Assembly (NCBI GenBank): GCA_012515235.1
Contig: JAAYYU010000099.1
Location: 1 to 64,000 of the forward strand
Direction: 5' to 3'
Origin: Candidatus Anammoximicrobium sp.
GTDB lineage: Bacteria > Planctomycetota > Planctomycetia > Pirellulales > Pirellulaceae
DNA: 64,000 bases
The position numbers and the translations under genes are program-made. The notes under the pieces are model-generated. The model saw nothing but the letters and a program-made list of their open reading frames with translations. It made no database searches and was not told the origin of the DNA. Numbering within the stretch: the first letter of the stretch is position 1; every line of letters begins with the position of its first letter. This document shows positions 54,051-64,000 of this stretch, one piece after another.

Positions 54051-54126
54051 CGCGTTGTCCTCCTTGAGTCTCGTGGAAGGGGATGTGTCGAGCAACGGCC
54101 CTTTTTCAGAATCTCATGAGAAACCG

Positions 54127-54154
54127 GCAGGTCTCCAGAATTCGGGAGACCTGC
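54127..54154 (-). terminator. Stem-loop between two minus-strand genes
   Basis: GCAGGTCTCC (54127-54136) and GGAGACCTGC (54145-54154) form a perfect 10-bp stem with an eight-base loop. It follows the stop of the oxidoreductase gene at 54210 and precedes the HD gene, so it may end the oxidoreductase transcript, though no T-run follows. Confidence 0.5.
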
Positions 54155-54209
54155 GGTTGGCGGTTTCGGCGAAGTGGTTCGACGAGCGCCGAACACACGC
54201 CGGCCAGGT

Positions 54210-55463
54210 CTAGCCTTCCCGAATCTCTCGTTTTTCCGGATCGAAGATTTGCCGCTTGCCGGTGTCCATGGCGCGGGTGCCCATCAGGACGGGGACGCAA
54301 TGGTAGTAGCCGGCCTCGATCGGCGCGTTGGTGGTCTTCCGCGTGCGCAGGCACTGCAGCCAGTCCAGGAAGTGGTCCGGGCATTCAATCGGCTCGATGG
54401 GCGTGTCCACCTTGGGCAGTTTGCTCGGCTTGATGGCTCCGGCCGCGGAGTAGGTGGGGGCCGTCGTCTTGCTCAGGTCGAGCGTCCCTTCGTCGCCGTA
54501 GATCTTCGTCACACTGCCGCTGGAGTTGCCGAAGTTGGTGGAGTAGTGGACCAGGAAGCCCTCGGGGTAGATCCAGGTGGCTTCGCAGTGGTCGGGACAG
54601 GTAAAACCTTCGTCCTTCCACGTGAAAGTGCCGCCCTGGGCCACGCAACTCAAGGGCAGCTTCGAGCCGACGATGAAGTTGTTCAGATCGATGAAATGGC
54701 AGCCCAGGTTGGCGATCGGGCCATCGGTGAATTCGCGGAAACCGTACCAGCCCGTCAGCAGTTTGCCGTCGAACGGCCGCATGGGCCGGTCCATGAGGAA
54801 TTCCTTCCAGTGGACGTCCTCGCTCTGGATCGGTTCGGCCCGCTGCATCCACGAGTACCAATACGGCTTGCTGCCATTGCGGCACTGCTCGATGCGTGAG
54901 ACCTTGCCGATGGCCCCGGACTGAAAGAACTTTTTGCAGCCGGCACTGGTCGCGTAGCTGCGGCCCTGGGTGCCCATCTGCACGACCTGCGAACTGGCCT
55001 TGACCAGGTCGAAGACCCGATTGAGCGTGTCCATGTTCATGGCCAGCGGCTTTTCCACGTAGGCGTCCATCCCGGCCTTGATCGCGGCCTCCAGGTGCAG
55101 GCAATGCTGGTGGTCGCACGAGGCGATCATCACCGCGTCGATGTCCTTCAGCGACACGATGTCCTGATAGGACACGAACTGCCGGGCCGGCCGGCCGTAC
55201 CACTCCTGAGCCCGCGCAGCGGCCCGCTCGCGGCGCTGCTTCCAGGGATCGCTGACCGCGGTGAATTCGACGTTCTGCTCCTTGTCGTAAGGATGAACGC
55301 CTTTCATGTGGGCCTGGTAGCCGCGGCCGCCGCAGCCGATCAGGCCCAACGCGATACGCTCGTTGGAACCTACGATCTTGGCATAGCTGGTGGCGGTAAA
55401 GGCCATCGCGGCCCCGGCCGAAGCCGTCTTCAGGAACTGCCGACGAGAAGCGGGTGACGTCAT
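54210..55463 (-). CDS. Gfo/Idh/MocA oxidoreductase, Tat-exported
   Basis: A 417-residue protein with a Tat signal (SRRQFLKTASAGAAMAF). RIALGLIGCGGRGYQAH is the Rossmann nucleotide-binding loop, DAVMIASCDHQHCLHLEAA and DAYVEKPLAMNMDTLN include the family's EKP catalytic motif with Lys, and LGCHFIDLNNFIVG carries the later conserved residues. All appear intact, unlike the first copy in this window (3814-5163), where the Pro is changed. Substrate is unknown; these enzymes oxidise or reduce sugars with NAD(P). The ATG at 55463 has GGAGAGAG upstream. It shares orientation with the SGNH gene 151 bases upstream. Confidence 0.9.
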   Translation of the reverse strand: MTSPASRRQFLKTASAGAAMAFTATSYAKIVGSNERIALGLIGCGGRGYQAHMKGVHPYDKEQNVEFTAVSDPWKQRRERAAARAQEWYGRPARQFVSYQDIVSLKDIDAVMIASCDHQHCLHLEAAIKAGMDAYVEKPLAMNMDTLNRVFDLVKASSQVVQMGTQGRSYATSAGCKKFFQSGAIGKVSRIEQCRNGSKPYWYSWMQRAEPIQSEDVHWKEFLMDRPMRPFDGKLLTGWYGFREFTDGPIANLGCHFIDLNNFIVGSKLPLSCVAQGGTFTWKDEGFTCPDHCEATWIYPEGFLVHYSTNFGNSSGSVTKIYGDEGTLDLSKTTAPTYSAAGAIKPSKLPKVDTPIEPIECPDHFLDWLQCLRTRKTTNAPIEAGYYHCVPVLMGTRAMDTGKRQIFDPEKREIREG

Positions 55464-55614
55464 GGTTCTCTCTCCGGTAGGTGGTGCGAGCGGACCTCAC
55501 AGGCAACGGCAAAAACGTCGCGCCGATGATCACGATTGTAGGCCACACCGGAAGCAGAAAGCAACTACCGCACGTCGGCCATCGGCGAACGAACGGACTT
55601 GGACGCCGTGGCCC

Positions 55615-57192
55615 TTATTCGCCAGCCAGGAATTCGAGAATCCGCAGCGCGATCAAGCGATGGCCCGCGTTGGTCAGATGCACGCCGTCGTTGGGATCGA
55701 ACAGGCTGCGTTTGTCCGGGTGCGTACGAGTCGGCTCGTACACGTCCAGATATGCGACGCCGGCTTCGGCGGCCATCCTCTGGGTGATCGCGTTGTAGCG
55801 TTCCAGTTCCTCCGGTTTGCCAAACAGCGAATGCGGCCGGTTGGCGGCGGTCGCCTTGTCGGCGTTGGCCCGGCAGATCTCGAACACCGAGGAACTGGCG
55901 GACAGCAGGACGATCCGGGCGTTGGTCGCGGCGCGGAGCTTGCCGAGCACCGTGCGGTAGTCCGCTTCATACTTGTCCGGCGGCACGGCCTGCGCGGTGT
56001 AGTCCGAGGTGCTGCTGACCTTGCTGTCGTTGTGGCCCAGAAAGATGAACACGTGCGTGGGCGACGGCTCGAACAGGCCCTCGTACATGGCCGGGCGGTA
56101 CGCGGAGGACTCGTGGTTCAAACGGTCCAGCACGCGCGTGATGAAGTCGCCGCCTACGCCGGCATTGCGGACCGTGACCTTGCCGCCGCCGCGTTGCAGC
56201 CAGAAGGCCAGCTTGTCCACGTAGTTGTAACCCCGTTGAAAGTCGGTCAGGCTGTCGCCCAGGAACAGCAGGCGCGCCGGGAGCGGGCCGATCTTGACCT
56301 TGGCCGCAGCCCGCTCAAAGGCGTCGATAACCTCTTGCTCGGCAACGTCCACATACGCCTCGGCCACCGCGCCGGATTCGACGTGCAGGGCGATCAGGCG
56401 ATGCACGCCCGTCGATGCCTCGACGGGCACAGGCCACGGGTAGCGTGTGGTTCCCTCGGCGGCAAGCGGCACGTCCTGGCACGTGACGGCGTCCTCGGGG
56501 CCGCGGAGGAACAATCGCAGTTGTCCCCGGCTCAGCGGCCGGCCCTGATCCTCGGCGGAGATTTCCAGGCATGTCTCGGCGCCCGGTGCGACCATCGCCA
56601 GCGGCGGCGTGATCCGTAACGCGACGCCGCTGGGTTCGAGCCGCACCAGGGCCGCGTCGTCCAGCAGCACTCTGCCGCCTTCGCCGCGGACTTCGATCGC
56701 GGTGCCAAAACTATGCACGCGCGGATCGAGCACTTGCAGTTCGAAACTCAGCTCCTGCCAGGCATCGGTGAGCGGCGTGGGGCTTTCCTGCCAGGCGTAG
56801 GCGTAGTGCAACTGTCCCGGCTGGGGCGGCCGATATTGAATCAGGCCCAGCAGGCATTCGCCCTGGCCCTTGGCCCAGACCGAGAACCGGAAACGCCTCG
56901 CCGTGACCTCAGAAGGGTGCACGAGCTGAAACATGCGGCCCCAGGCCTTGCCGCGGTCCGTCACAGCGGACAATTCGGCGCAACGCCTGCCGCCGCGGGC
57001 GGCGCCCTCGCTCGCCGCGGCCTGGAGCGAGCCCTGCCAGGAACCGGCCACCTGCCAGGCGGCTACCTGGCCGGCCTCGGTTTGCTCGAACCCCGGGTTC
57101 CGCAGAAAGTTGTGGGCCTCGTCGCCCAGCGCCCACGACGACGCCAGCGGCAACCAAACAAGAATCAGGCTGTGACACAGTTCCCGTTTCAT
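55615..57192 (-). CDS. SGNH hydrolase with N-terminal carbohydrate-binding-like domain
   Basis: A 525-residue exported esterase. The signal (CHSLILVWLPLASSWALG) is followed by a beta-sandwich of CBM type (NFLRNPGFEQTEAGQVAAWQ, VHSFGTAIEVRGEGGRVLLD). A middle linker domain comes next, then the SGNH domain from about residue 300. It has LLFLGDSLTDFQRGYNYVD near 311 with the Ser, NAGVGGDFITRVLD (Gly block), FIFLGHNDSKVSS near 386 (Asn block) and DPNDGVHLTNAGH near 499 with Asp-His. It is complete and should be active, probably as an acetyl- or acyl-esterase on polysaccharide. The start at 57192 is set by the signal peptide and AAAGGG upstream. Confidence 0.88.
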   Translation of the reverse strand: MKRELCHSLILVWLPLASSWALGDEAHNFLRNPGFEQTEAGQVAAWQVAGSWQGSLQAAASEGAARGGRRCAELSAVTDRGKAWGRMFQLVHPSEVTARRFRFSVWAKGQGECLLGLIQYRPPQPGQLHYAYAWQESPTPLTDAWQELSFELQVLDPRVHSFGTAIEVRGEGGRVLLDDAALVRLEPSGVALRITPPLAMVAPGAETCLEISAEDQGRPLSRGQLRLFLRGPEDAVTCQDVPLAAEGTTRYPWPVPVEASTGVHRLIALHVESGAVAEAYVDVAEQEVIDAFERAAAKVKIGPLPARLLFLGDSLTDFQRGYNYVDKLAFWLQRGGGKVTVRNAGVGGDFITRVLDRLNHESSAYRPAMYEGLFEPSPTHVFIFLGHNDSKVSSTSDYTAQAVPPDKYEADYRTVLGKLRAATNARIVLLSASSSVFEICRANADKATAANRPHSLFGKPEELERYNAITQRMAAEAGVAYLDVYEPTRTHPDKRSLFDPNDGVHLTNAGHRLIALRILEFLAGE

Positions 57193-57333
57193 CCGATGGC
57201 CCTTTGCAGCATTGATTTTGAAACCGGTTTGTGAGCCGCGCGAAGGTCCGCCGACCCCCGGCGCGTTACGGCCGGAAGACAACCAGCCAGCGGCCGGACG
57301 CCGCTCCGGTTCGGGACGGTGCCGCCCTGGCCG

Positions 57334-58212
57334 TCAGTCAATGATCTTGTTAATCGGATACTCGACGATGCCCCTGGCTCCGGCTGATTTCAGTTGCGGG
57401 ATCAGGCCGCGGACAAGGGACTCGTCCAGAATAGTCGTCACGTCGACCCAGTCGGGATCGGACAGCGCGGCGATCGTGGGTTTTTGCAGGGCGGGGAGCA
57501 GGGCGAGGATCTTGTCCAGGTCTGCCCGCGGCACGTTCATCATCAAGGCGACTTTTCCCTCCGCGTTCAGGCAGGCCTGCAGCATCAGGGCGATGTTGTC
57601 CAGTTTCTGCCGCACCCAGGGATCTGCGTACGATTTCCGGTTCGCGATCAGCCGCGTCGTGCTCTGCAGCACCTCGGCGACGATCCGCAGGTTGTTGGCC
57701 CGGATCGAGCTGCCGGTCTCGGTCACCTCCACGATGGCGTCGGCCAGGCGCGGCGGCTTGACCTCCGTCGCGCCCCAGGAGAACTCGACGGTCGCGTTCA
57801 CCCCGTGCCGGGCCAGGAACGCCTTGGTCAAGCCGACGGCTTCGGTGGCGATCCGTTTGCCCTCCAAATCCTTGACCGACTGCACCGGCGAATCGCTGGG
57901 GACGCACAACACCCAACGCACCGGCCGGCGGCTGACTTTGGAGAACACGAGTTCGCAGACTTCGATCACATCGGCGTTGGTTTCCAGCACCCAATCGTAA
58001 CCGGTGATGCCGGCGTCCAGGATTCCCTGCTCGACGTACCGCGCCATCTCTTGCGCGCGAATCAGCAGGCATTCGATTTCCTGATCGTCGATCGACGGGT
58101 AGTAGGACCGCGACGAGAACGTGATTTTGTAGCCGGCCCGCTGGAACAATTGGGCGGTGGCTTCCTGCAGACTGCCGGCGGGAATGCCGAGTTTCAAAAT
58201 TCGTTCGGACAT
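57334..58212 (-). CDS. hisG: ATP phosphoribosyltransferase
   Basis: A 292-residue enzyme that starts histidine biosynthesis by joining ATP to [23 protein letters not shown] opens the long form. [20 protein letters not shown] and [20 protein letters not shown] are the PRPP and ATP-binding parts, with [20 protein letters not shown] as the catalytic loop. The last 75 residues ([20 protein letters not shown]) form the regulatory ACT-like domain, where histidine would bind. The ATG at 58212 is the second of two possible starts. It follows hisI on the minus strand with a 144-base gap, so both probably belong to one operon with the ATP synthase genes upstream. Confidence 0.95.
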   Translation of the reverse strand: MSERILKLGIPAGSLQEATAQLFQRAGYKITFSSRSYYPSIDDQEIECLLIRAQEMARYVEQGILDAGITGYDWVLETNADVIEVCELVFSKVSRRPVRWVLCVPSDSPVQSVKDLEGKRIATEAVGLTKAFLARHGVNATVEFSWGATEVKPPRLADAIVEVTETGSSIRANNLRIVAEVLQSTTRLIANRKSYADPWVRQKLDNIALMLQACLNAEGKVALMMNVPRADLDKILALLPALQKPTIAALSDPDWVDVTTILDESLVRGLIPQLKSAGARGIVEYPINKIID

Positions 58213-58356
58213 GGGGAGCACTCTCTTTCGCGGGCCGGCCTTTCCCGGCGTTCGTTTGGGGGTGTCTTGCTTGCAAGGACGCCAGTTGGCTGGGCGAGGT
58301 TCGAGCCATCCTCCTACCGGGCGAGAGGGCTGCTCGGCTGGAGGCCTCGGCCGGCG

Positions 58357-58743
58357 TCAGCTCTTCTTGTACACGGTGGCCGGATCGAAGACGCGTTCGC
58401 CGATTACTTCGACTTGCCGCGTGTGCGGGTCGAGTTTGCGGAAGAAACAGCTGCGATAGCCTTCGTGACAGGCGGCACCGCCGATCTGATGCACCTTGAC
58501 CAGCAACGTGTCCGCATCGCAATCGAAATAGATGCTCCGCAACTCCTGGACGTTGCCGCTTTCTTCGCCCTTGCGCCACAGCTTGCAGCGACTGCGGCTC
58601 CAGTAGCACACGCGGCCCGTCTGCAGCGTCTCCTCGTAGGCCGCCTGGTTCATGTAGGCCAGCATCAGCACGTCGCCGGTCGCCTCGTCCTGGGCGATGA
58701 CGGGGATCAATTCGTGCTTCTCAAAATCAGGTCCGTTCATCAT
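58357..58743 (-). CDS. hisI: Phosphoribosyl-AMP cyclohydrolase
   Basis: A 128-residue zinc enzyme of histidine biosynthesis. [60 protein letters not shown] and [20 protein letters not shown] with the [10 protein letters not shown] ending are the standard landmarks. The Cys residues (CxxxDxD type) supply the zinc site and the Asp triplet the magnesium. It is a single-domain form without the HisE part. AAGGAG lies directly before two adjacent ATGs at 58743 and 58740. It stands between hisG and atpC on the same strand. Confidence 0.95.
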   Translation of the reverse strand: MMNGPDFEKHELIPVIAQDEATGDVLMLAYMNQAAYEETLQTGRVCYWSRSRCKLWRKGEESGNVQELRSIYFDCDADTLLVKVHQIGGAACHEGYRSCFFRKLDPHTRQVEVIGERVFDPATVYKKS

Positions 58744-58826
58744 CTCTCTCCTTGAAGTGCCACCCCCTTGCCGAGGGCATGCCAGAAAGCCGGAAGTTCC
58801 GAGGCCGCCGGATCGCGGGGTCCGCG

Positions 58827-59231
58827 TCAGGGATGCGCCTGCCGGGCGACTCGCAACCGGCCGCGGGCCTGGGCAACCGTCCGGTCGCGGATCTGCCGTT
58901 GTTCGTCGGTCGAAGCGGGCTGGCCCCGCGCTGCGTCCAGTTGTTGCTGGGCGGCCTCGCGGTCGATGTCATCCGCGGGGACCGCCTGCGCCGTCAGCAC
59001 CGTGATGTGATTTCCCACCACCTGGACGAAGCCGCCATCGACGTAAAAGCGACTCACCTCGGCGCCCCGCCGCAACCGCATTTCACCGTATCCCAGGCGG
59101 CCGATCAGCGGAGCATGATCCGGAGCAATGCCGATCTCGCCGTCGTACAGCGGCAGGACGACAAAGTCGACGGTCTGATCCAGCGCCTTCCGCTCCGGCG
59201 TTACGACGGTGCATTGAATGGTTTTTGCCAT
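58827..59231 (-). CDS. atpC: ATP synthase F1 subunit epsilon
   Basis: A 134-residue subunit of the F1 rotor. [40 protein letters not shown] and [20 protein letters not shown] are the beta-sandwich with the conserved G-IG-xxHAP motif. [20 protein letters not shown] follows, with a helical tail ([20 protein letters not shown]) that regulates rotation. The ATG at 59231 lies directly next to a perfect palindrome, GTTCACGTGAAC, at 59232-59243. It starts 20 bases after atpD. A longer open frame in another register over this region is a shadow. Confidence 0.93.
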   Translation of the reverse strand: MAKTIQCTVVTPERKALDQTVDFVVLPLYDGEIGIAPDHAPLIGRLGYGEMRLRRGAEVSRFYVDGGFVQVVGNHITVLTAQAVPADDIDREAAQQQLDAARGQPASTDEQRQIRDRTVAQARGRLRVARQAHP

Positions 59232-59243
59232 GTTCACGTGAAC
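59232..59243. other. 12-bp palindrome at the atpC start
   Basis: GTTCACGTGAAC is perfectly self-complementary and touches the atpC start codon on its upstream side, where a ribosome binding site would be expected. It may be chance, or a translation-tuning hairpin between atpD and atpC. Confidence 0.35.
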
Positions 59244-59251
59244 CTGCTGCC

Positions 59252-61811
<2,560 letters not shown>

Positions 61812-61866
61812 GCGTCTTGCTCGGACAAAAACAGGAAAGGGTTGGTTGCACTCCCCGCGGCGCGTG

Positions 61867-63390
61867 TCAGGCCGAAGGTTTCGCAGCAGTGTATTGACTC
61901 TTGAATTCTCCGATCGCCGTCTTGACCTCCGCCTCCACCTCGGCGTTCATGTCCTTGCGTTCGTCCAGCGTCTTCCAGAGGCCCGGTTTGTGCTGGCGCA
62001 CGAAACTCAGAAACGCCTCCTCCCAAGCCGGCACGGCGGTGACCGGCACGTCGTCCAGGTATCCTTGCGTGCCGGCATAGATGCTGAGCACCTGATCCAC
62101 GACGTGCATCGGCTTGTACTGCGGCTGCTTGAGCAACTCGACCATCCGGTAGCCGCGGTCCAGCCGTGCCTGCGTCGCGGCGTCCAGCTCGGTGCCCAAC
62201 TGGGCGAAGGCTTCCAGTTCACGGAACGAGGCCAAGTCCAACCGCAAGCCGCCGGCCACCTTCTTCATCACCTTGACCTGCGCCTTGCCGCCCACGCGGG
62301 ACACCGAGATGCCGGCGTTCATGGCGGGCCGCTGGCCGGCGAAGAACAAATCCGGCTGGAGGTAGATCTGGCCGTCGGTAATCGAAATCACGTTGGTCGG
62401 AATATACGCGGAGACTTCGCCCTCCAGGGTCTCGATGATCGGCAAGGAGGTGAGCGAACCGCCGCCCAGGGCGTCGGACAACTTGGCCGAACGTTCCAAC
62501 AGGCGGCTGTGGCAGTAGAACACGTCGCCGGGATAGGCTTCGCGTCCGGGCGGCCGACGCATCAACAACGACAGTTGGCGGTAGGCGACGGCCTGCTTGG
62601 ACAAGTCGTCGTAGATAATCAAGGCGTGCTGGCCGTTGAACATGAAGTGCTCGGCCATCGCGGTGCCCGCATAGGGAGCCACGTACTGGAGCGGCGCGGG
62701 CGAACTGGCGCCGGCCACGACGACCGTCGTGTAGGCCATCGCCCCGTGCTTCTCCAACTCCGCAATCACGCCGGCCACGGACGAGTCCTTCTGGCCGATC
62801 GCCACGTAGAAGCACTTGACGCCCGATTCCCGCTGGTTGATGATCGTGTCCAGGGCGATGGCGGTCTTGCCGGTGCGGCGGTCGCCGATGATCAATTCAC
62901 GCTGCCCGCGCCCGATGGGGGTCATGGAATCGATGGCTTTGATCCCCGTCTGCAGCGGCTCCGCGACCGGTTGCCGCTGGGACACGCCGGTGGCGATCAC
63001 TTCGACGGGCCGGTACTCGCGGGCATCGACGGGCCCTTTGCCGTCCAACGGATTCCCCAACGGATCCAGCACCCGGCCGATCACCGCCTCGCCTACCGGG
63101 ACGGACAGCAGCCGGCCCAAGGAACGCACCTCGTCGCCCGCCGCGATGCCCAGATAATCGCCCAGAATGATCACGCCGACGCTGTTTTCTTCCAGGTTGA
63201 AGGCCTGACCCTGGACGCCGTTGGGAAACTCGACCATTTCGCCGGACATCACGCCCGACAAGCCGTACACGCGGGCGATCCCGTCACCGGCTTCGAGCAC
63301 CGTGCCTACTTCGCGAACGTCGATCTGGCTCTCGAACTGCTCAATTTCCTGCTGCAAGACCGACGCGATTTCGTCTGCATTGAATCTCAT
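61867..63390 (-). CDS. atpA: ATP synthase F1 subunit alpha
   Basis: A 507-residue subunit that binds non-catalytic nucleotide. [20 protein letters not shown] begins it; [20 protein letters not shown] is the beta-barrel; [20 protein letters not shown] near residue 168 is the P-loop; [20 protein letters not shown] the Walker B; and [19 protein letters not shown] the alpha signature with its Arg finger near the end of the motif. The ATG at 63390 has GAGGA seven bases upstream; a GTG four codons earlier is less likely. It lies between atpH and atpG. Confidence 0.97.
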   Translation of the reverse strand: MRFNADEIASVLQQEIEQFESQIDVREVGTVLEAGDGIARVYGLSGVMSGEMVEFPNGVQGQAFNLEENSVGVIILGDYLGIAAGDEVRSLGRLLSVPVGEAVIGRVLDPLGNPLDGKGPVDAREYRPVEVIATGVSQRQPVAEPLQTGIKAIDSMTPIGRGQRELIIGDRRTGKTAIALDTIINQRESGVKCFYVAIGQKDSSVAGVIAELEKHGAMAYTTVVVAGASSPAPLQYVAPYAGTAMAEHFMFNGQHALIIYDDLSKQAVAYRQLSLLMRRPPGREAYPGDVFYCHSRLLERSAKLSDALGGGSLTSLPIIETLEGEVSAYIPTNVISITDGQIYLQPDLFFAGQRPAMNAGISVSRVGGKAQVKVMKKVAGGLRLDLASFRELEAFAQLGTELDAATQARLDRGYRMVELLKQPQYKPMHVVDQVLSIYAGTQGYLDDVPVTAVPAWEEAFLSFVRQHKPGLWKTLDERKDMNAEVEAEVKTAIGEFKSQYTAAKPSA

Positions 63391-63449
63391 CTGTATCCTC
63401 ACAACCCGCGGCCCGGAACACGTGTTCGCGGACTCACAGACTCACTCCC

Positions 63450-64000
63450 TCACGCGTTTGACTCCGGCGGCGCGAAGCGTTCCAGCGACTCGCGCGCCGC
63501 GTGGATCACCAGATCCACCGCCGACTCCCGCACGCGTCTCAACTCGTTGGCCACACTGGCGTCGTAGACCATATCCCCCACGCGCACCACCATCCCGCCG
63601 ATCAAGCTCTCGTCTTCCCGCACCGAAAGATTCACCCGCTTGCCGAGCAACGCCTCCAAACGCCGCGTCACCAACTGGCACGTGTCGGCGTTCAGCGGCT
63701 GCGGCGTCCGCACCTGCACGTCCACGCGGCCTTCCAACTCGTTCCACTGCTGCCGGGCAGCCTGGCGGACAGCCCGCAGGCAATTAAACCGGCCGTGACG
63801 GCAGACGACCTTGAGAAACGTCAGCAGGGTCCCGGACATCCGCCCCGACAGCCCCTTGTCCAGCAACGTCAACTTGGCGTCGGCGGGCACGCGAGGCGAA
63901 CCCAGCGTGGCCTCCAGACTCGGCAAGCGGTCCAGCACGTCATCGACAAACGAATCCAACTCGTCCACCACCGCCGCCCGGCCGGCCAAGGCGGCTGCGC
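63450..64000 (-). CDS. atpH: ATP synthase F1 subunit delta, partial
   Basis: The stator subunit joining F1 to the b-subunits. Visible are GRAAVVDELDSFVDDVLDRL, PSLEATLGSPRVPADAKLTL, MSGTLLTFLKVVCRHGRFN and the terminal LIGGMVVRVGDMVYDASVAN, which is the delta signature. The frame is open to the right edge, and codons before the first possible start at 63989 (a TTG) read Ala-Ala-Ala, so the true start lies beyond 64000. The F0 genes are expected upstream, outside the window. Confidence 0.93.
   Translation of the reverse strand, partial: AAALAGRAAVVDELDSFVDDVLDRLPSLEATLGSPRVPADAKLTLLDKGLSGRMSGTLLTFLKVVCRHGRFNCLRAVRQAARQQWNELEGRVDVQVRTPQPLNADTCQLVTRRLEALLGKRVNLSVREDESLIGGMVVRVGDMVYDASVANELRRVRESAVDLVIHAARESLERFAPPESNA

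Overview
The window looks like chromosomal DNA of a Planctomycetota bacterium, probably Pirellulales-like. This is inferred from gene content, not from a marker gene. The DNA is GC-rich with strongly GC-rich third codon positions. Many small catabolic enzymes carry Sec or Tat signals: Gfo/Idh/MocA dehydrogenases, SGNH esterases, a sulfatase, beta-helix proteins, and GH33-, GH20- and GH42-like glycosidases. There are wide intergenic gaps and short GC-rich dispersed repeats. No rRNA, tRNA, CRISPR array, insertion sequence or replication origin was recognised.

Layout. 1-3.2 kb is a small accessory island on the minus strand: an ASCH protein, a DUF6932 nucleotidyltransferase-like gene with a small helical partner, a RelE/HigB-like toxin-antitoxin pair and an ADP-ribosylglycohydrolase. 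3.2-24.5 kb is a carbohydrate/esterase region with an oxidoreductase, beta-helix proteins, a double SGNH protein, a sialidase, a zinc nuclease/phospholipase C-like protein, a nitroreductase and a GH42-like enzyme. It is interrupted by gene wreckage: frameshifted genes near 5.3-6.2 kb, a recombination-like junction at 15.63-15.65 kb, and two decayed genes at 17.7-19.2 kb. 24.9-37.2 kb is a coherent minus-strand block of six large genes: a vWA protein, a PP2C-like phosphatase, a large membrane-anchored protein with Ig-like and PDZ-like parts, an SrfC-like P-loop protein, an SrfB-like actin/Hsp70-fold protein, and a last protein whose tail resembles GrpE. 37.6-39.6 kb holds small hypothetical and membrane proteins. 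39.9-57.2 kb is a second catabolic region: heparan-type sulfatase, GH20, TIM-barrel isomerase-like protein, a coupled NAT / DUF4416 / histidine-phosphatase operon, a fucose-isomerase-like Tat protein, two neutral-ceramidase-fold proteins, a sialate O-acetylesterase-like protein, an HD protein, a Gfo/Idh/MocA protein and an SGNH esterase. 57.3-64 kb is housekeeping: hisG, hisI and the F1 ATP synthase genes atpC, atpD, atpG, atpA, atpH, all on the minus strand, with atpH cut by the window edge.

How they work together. The sialidase, hexosaminidase, N-sulfatase, acetylesterase and isomerase-like genes fit stepwise exo-removal of sugars, sulfate and acetyl groups from sulfated or sialylated glycans. 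The 24.9-37.2 kb block is the best candidate for an under-described system. It combines a MIDAS vWA protein and a PP2C phosphatase (as in TerY-type phospho-signalling modules), an inner-membrane protein with a periplasmic PDZ-like part, and an SrfB/SrfC nucleotide-driven pair with a possible dedicated exchange factor. Its function is unknown and any conflict, effector or envelope role is inference.
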